Origin: Campylobacter sp. TTU_617
GTDB lineage: Bacteria; Campylobacterota; Campylobacteria; Campylobacterales; Campylobacteraceae
Assembly (NCBI RefSeq): GCF_016599045.1
Contig: NZ_JAENKV010000001.1
Span: 1 to 64,000 of the forward strand
Direction: 5' to 3'
DNA length: 64,000 bases
This document shows, one piece after another, positions 29,433-38,208 of this stretch. Numbering within the stretch: the first letter of the stretch is position 1; each line of letters opens with the position of its first letter. The notes under the pieces are model-generated. The model searched no databases, was not told where the DNA came from, and saw only the letters and a list, made by a program, of their open reading frames with translations. The translations under genes and the position numbers were made by a program.

Positions 29433-32428
29433 CTTTCATAAATTTTTCTTATTTTTAAATCTAAATTAAAGCAAGTTTTAAAAAATACAGGAACAACAAG
29501 CAAAGTTAAAAGAGTTGAGCTTATAAGTCCAAAAATAACACTAATTGCCATAGGAGAGTTTGCTTCATAACCTGAGCCTTTAAAAAGAGCAAGAGGTAAC
29601 ATTGCAAAAATCATAGCAAAAGTTGTCATTAAAATTGCTCTAAGTCTTGATTTTCCAGCAAAAATTAAAGCTTCATCAGGATCTAACCCTTCGTGACATT
29701 TTTTATTGGCTAAATCCACAAGTAAAATAGCATTTTTTCCTACCATACCAAAAAGTAAAATAATAGCAATTAAAACAAAAAGAGAAAAATTATGTCCAGT
29801 GATAAAAAGTCCAAGACAAGCTCCACCAAAGGCTAAAGGCATAGTAATCATAATAATTAAAGGTAAAATTAAACTTTCATAAAGTGCTGCTAATACAAGA
29901 TAAATTAATATAAAACCTAAAGTAATAGCAAAAATAAAGCCATCAATTGTTTCTCCTAAAAGATTAATAAAGCCAGAAAATGCATAGTTTAAATTGTTTT
30001 TTCCTAAAATAAAATCTATATTTTTAAGAATTAAATTTTGAACTTCTCCTAATGAAATATTATTAACTCCTGCTGTAGTTTTAATACTGCGATTTTTATT
30101 GTAATGATGAATTGATTTAATATCTTCTTTATATAAAAAATCTACCACACTAGAAAGATCAAGATCTACACCTTTATTGTTTTTAATGTGTATTTTTTTT
30201 AAAGAATCTATATCTTGTTTAAATTTTGGATCTAAACTTATGACAATATCATCTTTTGAATTGGCTCTATCCATACTGCCTATAATTAGATTATTAAAAG
30301 AATATTTTAGAATTTCAGCAATATAATAAGGATTTACATTTAAAAGTTTAGCTTTTTCTTGATTGATGAAAAGTGCGACTTCTGCTTTTTTAGCATTAGA
30401 ATCATCATCTATATCTACTATAGCTTTATTTTGTAATAAAACTTGTTTTACTCTTAAGGTGGCTTCTTTGATTTTATTTAAATCATCTCCTAAAACTAAA
30501 AATTGCACAGGATCATCAATACCTGCTCCATCTATTTTTGGAATTTCCAAAACTTTAATATTAAGATCATTATCTTTTAATAACGCCCTATATTGACTAA
30601 TGATAGTTTTTTGTCTTTCTTTTCTTTCTTCTAAAGGTTTTAATTTGATATAAATTTTTGCCTTTGATGCTTCTTTAGCATCATTATAACCTACTAATAA
30701 ATAAGTATAATCAACTCTTTTATCTTTTTTAATTTGATTTAAGATTTTTAAAGACTTATCCTTCATAGCTTCTAAACTAAGATCTTGTTTACTTTCAATG
30801 AAAACTTGAAATTCACTATCATCTTCCATAGGTAAAAAATCAAGTCCTATTTTAAAAGCTAAAGCAAAACAAGAAAAGAGAAAAATTAAAGTAACAATAA
30901 TAAAACGAATTTTATACTTTAATATTTTATAAAGTAAATTTTTATAAAAGTCTTCTATTTTTATGAAAAAAATTTCACTTTTTTGATAAAAATGACTTTC
31001 TTTAGAATTTAAAAATCTAGCACTTAGGCTTGGTATTAGAAGTATAGAAACTAAAAAACTTACAATGACCCCTGAAGCTACACTAATACCCAAAGCGTTA
31101 AAAAAAAGCCCTGAAATAGAGTTCATATAAGAAATAGGTATAAAAACACAAAGCAAAACAACACTAATACTTAGCACGCTAAAACCAATTTCCTTAACAC
31201 CCAAATAAGAAGCTTCTAAAGCAGGATAATCTTTAAGTTTTTTTGTAATATTTTCAATTACAACTATAGCATCATCAATAAAAATTCCCATACTTAAAGT
31301 AAGTGCTATAAAAGTAAGACGATTTAAATCATATCCTAGAATATCTATAATAAAAAAAGTTGCTATAATAGAAGTAGGAATAGCAAGAAAAGCTATAATA
31401 GTAGCACTTAAATTTCTTAAAAATAAAAATACAATAATTAAAGTTAAAAAAACTCCGAAAATCATATCAAAAATTACTTGATTTAAATGTTTTGTTATGT
31501 TTGCACTTTTATCATAAAGTATATCAAACTCTATATTTTTAGGTAGTTCATTTTTTAGATTTTCTAAAGCTTGTTTAACATTTCTAATCATCTTTAAAGC
31601 ATTATAATTGCTTATTTTATTTATTTCCAATAAAACTCCATTGCTCTGAAAGAAGGCAATTTGTTTTTGATTTTCATATAAATTTTCAATTTTTGCAATA
31701 TCGCTTAAAAAAACCCCTGAATAAATTCTTAAATTTTTTAACTCATCAATTGTTTTTGCTTCAAAATAGCCTTTAAGTATAAAATTATTTTCTTTGTTTT
31801 CAAGTTCTCCTAAACCTTGTTTAAAATTTTGATTTTTAATAATATTTGCAACTTCTAAAGCGTTAAGATTGTATTTTTGCAATTTATTTATATCAAGCTG
31901 TATGCGAATTTGAGGTTTTAAAAACCCTATGGTATTGATTTTTCCCACTCCATCAATTCTTTGTAAAAAAGGCTTAACTTTATCTTCTATAGTTTGCATA
32001 AGTTCTAAAGGGTTATTAGATTTAAAAAATAAGCTTATATTTGCCCCCGAATCAGAAGAGATTTTTTCTATTTCAATTTTAGCATTAAGGCTTAAAGTTC
32101 CTAGTTTATCTCTTACATCATTAGCAGCAACTTCTAAATTTTTATCAAGCTTAAATTCTGCAAAAATAACGCTAAAATTATCATAGCTTGCAGAAGATAA
32201 AGTTTTAAGTCCATCAATTTCACTTATAGCATTTTCAAGCTCTTTTGTGATCTTGCTTTCCATATAACTTAGATCCCCGTTTGCTTTTGCACTTATCTTA
32301 ATAAGTGGGATATTTACATTTGGAAATAAATTTACATTCATAGTAAAAGCAGAAAATAAACCAAATATTATAAGAGCTAAGAAAAACATTAAAATAGTAA
32401 TAGGTCGGTTTATAGCAAGTTTATACAT
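29417..32428 (-). CDS. cmeF: RND efflux transporter CmeF
   Basis: CmeF is the proton-driven inner-membrane pump of the CmeDEF tripartite efflux system. It has 1003 residues, with a first membrane helix at 10-30 and two large periplasmic loops. Two sets of membrane helices carry the RND signatures, for example TFIALTLSMGIFIDDAIVVIEN (TM4 region) and LFGMVGKNAILLVDLANK (TM10). It is the last gene of the cmeDEF unit, two bases after cmeE. In C. jejuni CmeDEF is a secondary multidrug pump alongside CmeABC. All core RND features are present. Confidence 0.94.
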   Translation of the reverse strand: MYKLAINRPITILMFFLALIIFGLFSAFTMNVNLFPNVNIPLIKISAKANGDLSYMESKITKELENAISEIDGLKTLSSASYDNFSVIFAEFKLDKNLEVAANDVRDKLGTLSLNAKIEIEKISSDSGANISLFFKSNNPLELMQTIEDKVKPFLQRIDGVGKINTIGFLKPQIRIQLDINKLQKYNLNALEVANIIKNQNFKQGLGELENKENNFILKGYFEAKTIDELKNLRIYSGVFLSDIAKIENLYENQKQIAFFQSNGVLLEINKISNYNALKMIRNVKQALENLKNELPKNIEFDILYDKSANITKHLNQVIFDMIFGVFLTLIIVFLFLRNLSATIIAFLAIPTSIIATFFIIDILGYDLNRLTFIALTLSMGIFIDDAIVVIENITKKLKDYPALEASYLGVKEIGFSVLSISVVLLCVFIPISYMNSISGLFFNALGISVASGVIVSFLVSILLIPSLSARFLNSKESHFYQKSEIFFIKIEDFYKNLLYKILKYKIRFIIVTLIFLFSCFALAFKIGLDFLPMEDDSEFQVFIESKQDLSLEAMKDKSLKILNQIKKDKRVDYTYLLVGYNDAKEASKAKIYIKLKPLEERKERQKTIISQYRALLKDNDLNIKVLEIPKIDGAGIDDPVQFLVLGDDLNKIKEATLRVKQVLLQNKAIVDIDDDSNAKKAEVALFINQEKAKLLNVNPYYIAEILKYSFNNLIIGSMDRANSKDDIVISLDPKFKQDIDSLKKIHIKNNKGVDLDLSSVVDFLYKEDIKSIHHYNKNRSIKTTAGVNNISLGEVQNLILKNIDFILGKNNLNYAFSGFINLLGETIDGFIFAITLGFILIYLVLAALYESLILPLIIMITMPLAFGGACLGLFITGHNFSLFVLIAIILLFGMVGKNAILLVDLANKKCHEGLDPDEALIFAGKSRLRAILMTTFAMIFAMLPLALFKGSGYEANSPMAISVIFGLISSTLLTLLVVPVFFKTCFNLDLKIRKIYERKKLL

Positions 32429-32430
32429 TT

Positions 32431-33171
32431 TTAATCTTTAATGATGATTTTACCTTCGCCAAAAAGTCCTGGTGTTAAATTTTCTGCTTGAACTTCTGCA
32501 TAAATTTTTCTTGTTTTTATGTCTATACTTGGATAAATAAGTGAAATTTTCCCTTTTAATGTTTGTTCTTTTCCTTCTATTTTATAGATAAATTCTTGAT
32601 TTAATTTTACTTCATCTTTATATTTTTCATCAAAACTAAGTACAAGCTTAACTTTTGGATAAGAAAAAATTTTAAATAAAACTTGATTAACTCCAGCTAC
32701 TCCTTCTCCAACTTGAATAGTTTTATCAAAAATGACACCATCATAAGGGGCTTTGAGAATTTTTTTATCTATTAAATTTTCATAATAAGCTATATTGATT
32801 TTTGCTTTTTGAAGCTCTAGATTGGCTATATTAAATTCAGTTTTAATATCTTCATAACTTTGTTTATCAATAAAATTTTGCACTTGGTTAAATTTATCCA
32901 TTTTTGATTTTATATTATTAAATTTAGCTAGAGCTAATTTATAATCATTTTGTGCATTTTTTAAAGCAATTTCTTCTTTGCTTGTATCAAGACTTAATAA
33001 AACATCACCTTTTTTTACATAATCTGAAATTTTTACTTTAATTTCTTTAACTATACCTATGCTTTCTAGGCTTAATTTGCTTTGATTTAATGCTTCAACA
33101 TTGAAGCTTGCATAAAGTTCTTTAGCCATAAGTGTATAAAAACTTATGATTAAACATATGATAATTTTCAT
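32431..33171 (-). CDS. cmeE: RND efflux periplasmic adaptor CmeE
   Basis: CmeE is the membrane-fusion adaptor joining CmeF to CmeD. It has a signal peptide (1-16) and 246 residues, short for the family. It shows the split lipoyl halves (VKISDYVKKGDVLLSLD and ILKAPYDGVIFDKTIQVGEG), a short coiled-coil hairpin between them, and a beta-barrel domain. The ATG directly follows the cmeD stop, and cmeF follows after two bases. The short form lacks most of the C-terminal membrane-proximal domain seen in AcrA, as in C. jejuni CmeE. Confidence 0.92.
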   Translation of the reverse strand: MKIIICLIISFYTLMAKELYASFNVEALNQSKLSLESIGIVKEIKVKISDYVKKGDVLLSLDTSKEEIALKNAQNDYKLALAKFNNIKSKMDKFNQVQNFIDKQSYEDIKTEFNIANLELQKAKINIAYYENLIDKKILKAPYDGVIFDKTIQVGEGVAGVNQVLFKIFSYPKVKLVLSFDEKYKDEVKLNQEFIYKIEGKEQTLKGKISLIYPSIDIKTRKIYAEVQAENLTPGLFGEGKIIIKD

Positions 33172-34428
33172 TTATAAAACCTTATCTTTTATATCAATTC
33201 CTGCTAAAAAATAATAGTTTGCTTTAGTAATTTCAAGCTCATTTTTAGCTAATTCTAAATTGCTAAAGGCTTTAAATTTTTCTTCTAAAGCTTCTAAATA
33301 CTCTATATAAGAGCAAAGTCCTGCAGAGTATTTTTCATTAACTACTTTAAAGGCTATTTCACTTGCTTTTAAAGCATAAGTTAAAGCATTGATTTGTTCT
33401 TTTAGAATATCTAAATTTTTTTGTAAATATTCTAAATTTTGCTCATTTTCTCTTTTAATTAAATTAGCTTTAGCATTTGCAATTTGAACTTCCAATCTTT
33501 CTTTTTCTACTTCTTTGCTTCTTTGATTAAAGTCAAAAATTTTCCATTGCATCCCAATGATGAACTGATTGCTTTGAGCGTGTTTTTTAAAAAAATCATT
33601 GGCTAAATTTTGATAAATAGAAGGAATTTTTGGATTATAATTGTTTTTATAAAATATAAAATTATTTTGTAAAAATATTTTAGGCAAATAACTTGATTTT
33701 GCAATTTTTAATTTTTCGTTAGCTTGATTAATTTGTTCTTTGGCTATTAAAAATTCTAAATTATTATTGTTTTTAAAATCTTTGCTAGGGTTTTCTAAAA
33801 AATTTAATTTTTCTGGAGTAAAATCTTGTGCAGTTAAAATTTTTATATCTTTTTTAATTTCTTCTAATTTTAATAAATTTTTAGAAAGTTCAAGTTTAGC
33901 TAAATGGTATTTTGCATTTATGCTTTCAAGTTCATTTTGTGCACTAAGACCCACTTTATAGAATTTTTTTAGTCTTTGTAAGGTATTTTCTAAAAATAAT
34001 TCTTTTTGTTCGCTAGCTTTAATGATAGTTTGAAGACTTTGATAATTAAAATATAAAGTTGAAGCTTTAAGAGCTAGGTAATTTTTACTTTGTTCTTTAT
34101 TTAATTCTGTAATATTTTTCTTAAATTTTAAAGAGTTAATTAAAGCTTCTCTTTTGCCTCCATCATACAAAAGAAAATTAAGACTTAATTTTGTGTAAAA
34201 ACTTTCTTGTGGATCTATGATAAGACGATCCTTATTAAGACCTACATATCCTATATCCAAATTTAAATTTGGCATATAGGATGAAGTTAAACTTTGAATT
34301 TCAAAAGAACTTTGCATATTTTGCATTATTTTAATTTGATATTGCTCATTTTTTAAGCTTAGTTCAATTAATTCTTTTAAATTAGATGCAAATAAAAATA
34401 ATGGTAAAAAAATAATAAAATATCTCAT
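33172..34428 (-). CDS. cmeD: Outer-membrane efflux channel CmeD (TolC family)
   Basis: CmeD is the trimeric outer-membrane exit duct of CmeDEF. It has 418 residues, a signal peptide (1-15) and long alpha-helical coiled-coil repeats, with the duplicated OEP pattern seen at LTSSYMPNLNLDIGYVG and AKSSYLPKIFLQNNFIFY. Upstream is the TonB receptor stop at 34460, leaving only 31 bases, with no hairpin. No Shine-Dalgarno is clear before the ATG at 34428. In C. jejuni cmeD instead faces lepA directly; here the siderophore cassette separates them. Confidence 0.92.
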   Translation of the reverse strand: MRYFIIFLPLFLFASNLKELIELSLKNEQYQIKIMQNMQSSFEIQSLTSSYMPNLNLDIGYVGLNKDRLIIDPQESFYTKLSLNFLLYDGGKREALINSLKFKKNITELNKEQSKNYLALKASTLYFNYQSLQTIIKASEQKELFLENTLQRLKKFYKVGLSAQNELESINAKYHLAKLELSKNLLKLEEIKKDIKILTAQDFTPEKLNFLENPSKDFKNNNNLEFLIAKEQINQANEKLKIAKSSYLPKIFLQNNFIFYKNNYNPKIPSIYQNLANDFFKKHAQSNQFIIGMQWKIFDFNQRSKEVEKERLEVQIANAKANLIKRENEQNLEYLQKNLDILKEQINALTYALKASEIAFKVVNEKYSAGLCSYIEYLEALEEKFKAFSNLELAKNELEITKANYYFLAGIDIKDKVL

Positions 34429-34459
34429 TGTTATTAAATCGGTTAAAATAATATTTATT

Positions 34460-36481
34460 TTACCATTTATAAGATAAACTTAAACTCGCTCTAATTCCTT
34501 CTCCATAATAACAACTATAATAACAAGAACTAACATATTTTTTATTAAAAATATTATCTATATTAAGTTTTGTTTGCCATTTATCATAATTAAACACCAA
34601 TCCTGTATCATAAAGAGTGTATGAAGGAATTTTAAGTCCTTTATTTCCTGCTTCATCTGTACTAGATCCTACATATCTTACTCCAAATATAGTTTGAATA
34701 GAACTTTTGTTATTAAGTGCAAAAGTATAAATTAAATAAGAAGATAATGTATTTTTAGGCATTTGTGGAGTTCTAATTGTTTCTATGGTATTTAAGTCTG
34801 TATCTGTTTTAATATAATAAGTATAAGCTAATAACCAATTAAATATATCGTTAAGGTGGATATTTGAATTAAATTCTATTCCTTTTGAAATTTGTTTTCC
34901 GCTTTGAATAGAGGCAAAACTTCCACTAGGTGCATTTATAAGAGCATTTTTCTCTTTTAAATCAAAATAAGTAAGATAAAATTCAGCATCCATAAAATAA
35001 GGAAGATATTTTATACCTGTTTCATATTGTCTTCCTTCGTAAGGTTTGTAATTGTTTCCATTGCCATCATTTCCAGCTATAGGTCTAAAAGATTGCGAAT
35101 AATTAATAAAAGGCATTAATCCTAAATTATCAAAAATATACATTACTCCAGTTTGTAAAGAGGTATGATTTACATTATAATCACTTTTTGCTCCAAAACT
35201 TTTTGAATCACTTTTTGCTTTATCAAAACGTAATCCCGCATTAAAAATAAAATTATCAATTTTTACTTTATCTTTTAGGTACAAACCAAGTTGAGATTGT
35301 TTAACAAGATAGGTTGGAACATCGCTTTTGGTTTGTGGAGTATAATCTGGATAAAAAATATTGACATCACTTGCTGTTCCATAACCATATTTACCTCTTA
35401 CATAAGCATATTGATAATCAATACCTGTGATAAATTCATTTTTTATTTTTCCAAAATTTTTAGTGTAATTAAGCCTATTATCTATAGTATGTGTTCTTGC
35501 TATACCATCTACAATTACAGAAGATCTATGTGCAGTATTTTGATTAGAAGCATCAAGATAAGAAAAACTAACAGAAAATTGATCTTTATTTTCCATATTG
35601 AATTTATAATTTTGAGTAAAATATAAATCATCATTTAGATAATGAATAAATTCATAACCTAAAGAAACTTGACTTCTTTTTAGATAATCGCTAAAAGGCG
35701 AACCTAGATTTGTACTTGGATCTATATAGCCATTTGGGGTATTTATAAGTGTGCCATAAGCTGGAAAAAAAGCTGTTGTTGGAACTCCTTGATCATATTG
35801 AAAACTTGATAAAATAGTTAAAGATGTTTTTTCATTAATGTCTATATTTAAGCTTGGAGCTATATAATAATGTTCTTGCCATGTTTTATCAACTTGTCCA
35901 TTTTCTCTTTGATAATTACCTACTAATCTAAAATAAGTATTATCTTTTAAAAATTGATCATTTACATCAAAAAATATTCCATTTTGTTGCAAATTTCCAA
36001 CCTTTACACCTACTTCGGCAAAAGATTTTTTTTGAGGTCTTTTACTGATAAGATTAATAATTCCTCCACTTTGAGATGATCCATAGCTAATTGAATCGGC
36101 TCCTTTTATAATTTCAATTTTTTCTAAACCATAAATATCAGGAGAGAAGCCAAAATATCCGCCTTTATAGATGGCTGTTCCATCTAAAGTTAAGGTTGCA
36201 TCAAAGCCTCTTAATTTAAGCCAATCTGTGGTATCAAGATCAGAACCATAGGGTTGAGATAAAAATCCGCTTTCATAGCGCATAATTTCATCTAATTGAG
36301 TAAAACCCATTTTTTCAATGGTTTCTGAATCAATAACAGTTATATTTCTTGGATTAAAATAATCAACTTCCTTGCTTTTTTCTATACTTCCTACTATGCT
36401 AACTTCATCTAAATTACCAATTTCTTGTGCTAAGGCTAAACTCGCACTTAAAGATAATATTGCTAATTTTGAAATTTTCAT
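34460..36481 (-). CDS. TonB-dependent hydroxamate siderophore receptor (FhuA/FoxA type)
   Basis: This outer-membrane gated barrel takes up ferric siderophore, powered by TonB. It has 673 residues from ATG 36481, chosen because AAGGAG is ideally spaced and MKISKLAILSLSASLALAQ is a signal peptide; ATG 36521 would lie upstream of it. The TonB box region LDEVSIVGS is followed by the plug (ITVIDSETIEKMGFTQLDEIMRYESG) and a 22-strand barrel ending in YKW. The final DNIFNKKYVSSCYYSCYYG, with a Cys pair, is characteristic of FhuA/FoxA/FpvA-type receptors. Divergent fhuCDB supports a ferrichrome or ferrioxamine-like substrate. A Fur-box-like site precedes it. TonB and ExbBD are not in the window. Confidence 0.9.
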   Translation of the reverse strand: MKISKLAILSLSASLALAQEIGNLDEVSIVGSIEKSKEVDYFNPRNITVIDSETIEKMGFTQLDEIMRYESGFLSQPYGSDLDTTDWLKLRGFDATLTLDGTAIYKGGYFGFSPDIYGLEKIEIIKGADSISYGSSQSGGIINLISKRPQKKSFAEVGVKVGNLQQNGIFFDVNDQFLKDNTYFRLVGNYQRENGQVDKTWQEHYYIAPSLNIDINEKTSLTILSSFQYDQGVPTTAFFPAYGTLINTPNGYIDPSTNLGSPFSDYLKRSQVSLGYEFIHYLNDDLYFTQNYKFNMENKDQFSVSFSYLDASNQNTAHRSSVIVDGIARTHTIDNRLNYTKNFGKIKNEFITGIDYQYAYVRGKYGYGTASDVNIFYPDYTPQTKSDVPTYLVKQSQLGLYLKDKVKIDNFIFNAGLRFDKAKSDSKSFGAKSDYNVNHTSLQTGVMYIFDNLGLMPFINYSQSFRPIAGNDGNGNNYKPYEGRQYETGIKYLPYFMDAEFYLTYFDLKEKNALINAPSGSFASIQSGKQISKGIEFNSNIHLNDIFNWLLAYTYYIKTDTDLNTIETIRTPQMPKNTLSSYLIYTFALNNKSSIQTIFGVRYVGSSTDEAGNKGLKIPSYTLYDTGLVFNYDKWQTKLNIDNIFNKKYVSSCYYSCYYGEGIRASLSLSYKW

Positions 36482-36507
36482 TGTTCTCCTTATAAAAAAT
36501 ATAATTA

Positions 36508-36522
36508 TGAGAGTTAATCTCA
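36508..36522. promoter_or_regulatory. Fur-box-like site in the receptor/fhuC divergent region
   Basis: TGAGAGTTAATCTCA matches the 7-1-7 Fur pattern (TGATAAT-N-ATTATCA) at five of seven bases on each side and contains the inverted repeat ATGAGA-N5-TCTCAT. It lies 27 bases upstream of the receptor ATG. Iron repression by Fur is the expected regulation for such genes. Confidence 0.65.
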
Positions 36523-36540
36523 TTATTAAAAAAATTATTG

Positions 36541-36546
36541 TATAAT
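36541..36546 (+). promoter_or_regulatory. -10 box for the fhuC operon
   Basis: TATAAT in an AT-rich region, reading toward fhuC, lies 71 bases before its ATG. It is close to the Fur-like site on its upstream side. Confidence 0.45.
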
Positions 36547-36560
36547 TTTATTTTTTAAAC

Positions 36561-36578
36561 AAAACTTATCTAAGTTTT
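36561..36578. repeat. Perfect 18-bp palindrome upstream of fhuC
   Basis: AAAACTTATCTAAGTTTT has eight-base perfect arms around TC. It lies between the putative -10 box and the fhuC start, so it would be in the 5' untranslated RNA. It could be a second operator or an mRNA hairpin. Confidence 0.6.
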
Positions 36579-36616
36579 TGTTACAATTAAAATTTTATTT
36601 TTTCAAGAAAGTATTT

Positions 36617-37381
36617 ATGGCATTACTTAAAGTAATTAATTTAGAATTTAGTAAAGAAAAAAAATATATTATTCATCCTTGTTCTCTTTCTTTTGAAAGC
36701 GGGAAAATTTATGCTCTAATGGGGCATAATGGATCGGGAAAATCAACTTTATTAAAAATTTTAGCAAAACAACTTAAATTTCAAAAAGGGCAGATTTTGC
36801 TTGATGAAAAAGATATAAAGTATTTTTCATCTAAAGAATTTGCTAAAAAAATAGCTTATTTACCCCAACATTTACCACATTTATATCATATCAGCGTAAA
36901 AGAGCTTGTGAAAATGGGGCGTTTTTCTTATGAGAATTTTATTAGAAAACAAAATGACGAAAATATTATTTATGAAGCTATGAAATTAACTGATGTTGAT
37001 TATATGGAAAATAAAGATTTACAATTTTTATCAGGTGGAGAGAAAACAAGAGCTTTTTTAGCAATGCTTTTGGCACAAAAAAGCAAATTTTTACTTCTTG
37101 ATGAGCCTTTAGCTGCTTTAGATATTGCTTATAAATTTGATATTATGAAACTTATTTCTAAAATAAGCAAAGAACTTAATATAGGAGTAATTATTATTTT
37201 GCACGATATTAATCTAGCAGCTTCTTATTGTGATGAAATTATTGCTTTAGAGGAGGGTAAAATTATTTTTCATAATAGCAATTTAAAATTTATGAAAGAA
37301 GAAAATATTAAAAAGATTTTTAGAATAGACAATACAATCTTAAAACATCCTAAAAAAAATTCTTTAGTAGCTATTTTCTAA
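36617..37381 (+). CDS. fhuC: Ferric-hydroxamate ABC transporter ATPase FhuC
   Basis: FhuC energises ferric siderophore import through FhuB. From ATG 36617 it has 254 residues. Walker A is GHNGSGKST, the Q-loop region is IAYLPQHLP, the ABC signature LSGGEKTRAFLAML, Walker B FLLLDEPLAALD, and the H-loop IIILHDINLAA. An upstream reading would add a membrane-like leader without a ribosome site and is rejected. The stop overlaps the fhuD ATG by one base (TAATG). It is the first gene of a four-gene operon divergent from the TonB receptor. Confidence 0.92.
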   Translation: MALLKVINLEFSKEKKYIIHPCSLSFESGKIYALMGHNGSGKSTLLKILAKQLKFQKGQILLDEKDIKYFSSKEFAKKIAYLPQHLPHLYHISVKELVKMGRFSYENFIRKQNDENIIYEAMKLTDVDYMENKDLQFLSGGEKTRAFLAMLLAQKSKFLLLDEPLAALDIAYKFDIMKLISKISKELNIGVIIILHDINLAASYCDEIIALEEGKIIFHNSNLKFMKEENIKKIFRIDNTILKHPKKNSLVAIF

Positions 37382-38208
37382 TGTTAAAAATTTTTTTAAT
37401 ATTTTTATTAAGCCTTAATCTTTTTTCCAAAGAGTTAAAGGTAATTGCTCTTGATTGGACTGCAGCTGAAACTATGATGTTGTTAGGATATCATATTCAA
37501 GCAGTAGGAGATAAAAAAAGTTATAATACTTGGGTTAAAGAACCTTCTTTGCAAAATTATACTTTAGATTTAGGATTAAGAGTTAAGCCAAATTTGGAAC
37601 AGGTTATAAGATTAAAACCTGATATTTTAATTTCTTCTTCTTTATTTTCATTAAATAATCATTCTTTACAAAAATATACCAAAGTTTATAATATAGATTT
37701 TTATAAAGAAGGAGATCTTTATGAAAGCATTAATAATGCTGTTTTAGAACTTGGGGTAATACTTTCAAAGGAAAAAGAAGCAAAAACACTTATAGAAAAT
37801 ACAAAAAATACATTAAAAGAGATTAGTCTTGAAATAAAATCTAAAAATAGACCTTTAGCTATTGTGCAATTTATTGATCCAAAGCATTTAAGAATCTATA
37901 CAAATCATAGTATATTTGGAGTTGTTTTAAAAGAACTTGGTTTAGAAAATGCTTATAAAAAAGAAGTAAAAAATGTTTGGGGCGTTGATAATATTTCATT
38001 TTTAGATCTTTTAGATCTCCCCGAAAATACTAGAATAATTATTATAAAACCACATCCTTTTAATATAAAAAAAGAAATTAAAAATAATCCTTTTTATCAA
38101 AAAACACTTTTATTTAAAGATTATATAGAATTAGATCCTATTTGGAGTGCAGGAAGCTTGCTAAGTATAGAACGTTTTGCAAAATATTTAAAGGATAATT
38201 TAAAATGA
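37381..38208 (+). CDS. fhuD: Periplasmic hydroxamate-siderophore binding protein FhuD
   Basis: This class III binding protein hands the ferric siderophore to FhuB. It has 275 residues with a signal peptide (1-17, LSLNLFSKE). The first lobe reads VIALDWTAAETMMLLGYHI with the following YNTWVKEPSL and DLGLRVKPNLEQVIRLKPDI. This order of motifs is that of E. coli FhuD and supports a hydroxamate ligand rather than a catecholate. A long helix links the two lobes (about 110-150), as usual for this class. The stop overlaps fhuB (ATGA). Confidence 0.9.
   Translation: MLKIFLIFLLSLNLFSKELKVIALDWTAAETMMLLGYHIQAVGDKKSYNTWVKEPSLQNYTLDLGLRVKPNLEQVIRLKPDILISSSLFSLNNHSLQKYTKVYNIDFYKEGDLYESINNAVLELGVILSKEKEAKTLIENTKNTLKEISLEIKSKNRPLAIVQFIDPKHLRIYTNHSIFGVVLKELGLENAYKKEVKNVWGVDNISFLDLLDLPENTRIIIIKPHPFNIKKEIKNNPFYQKTLLFKDYIELDPIWSAGSLLSIERFAKYLKDNLK

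Noticed and set aside
36482-36523. Longer start of the TonB receptor at ATG 36521
   Set aside because: It would add a leader before a good signal peptide, overlap the Fur-like site, and lacks the AAGGAG that precedes ATG 36481.
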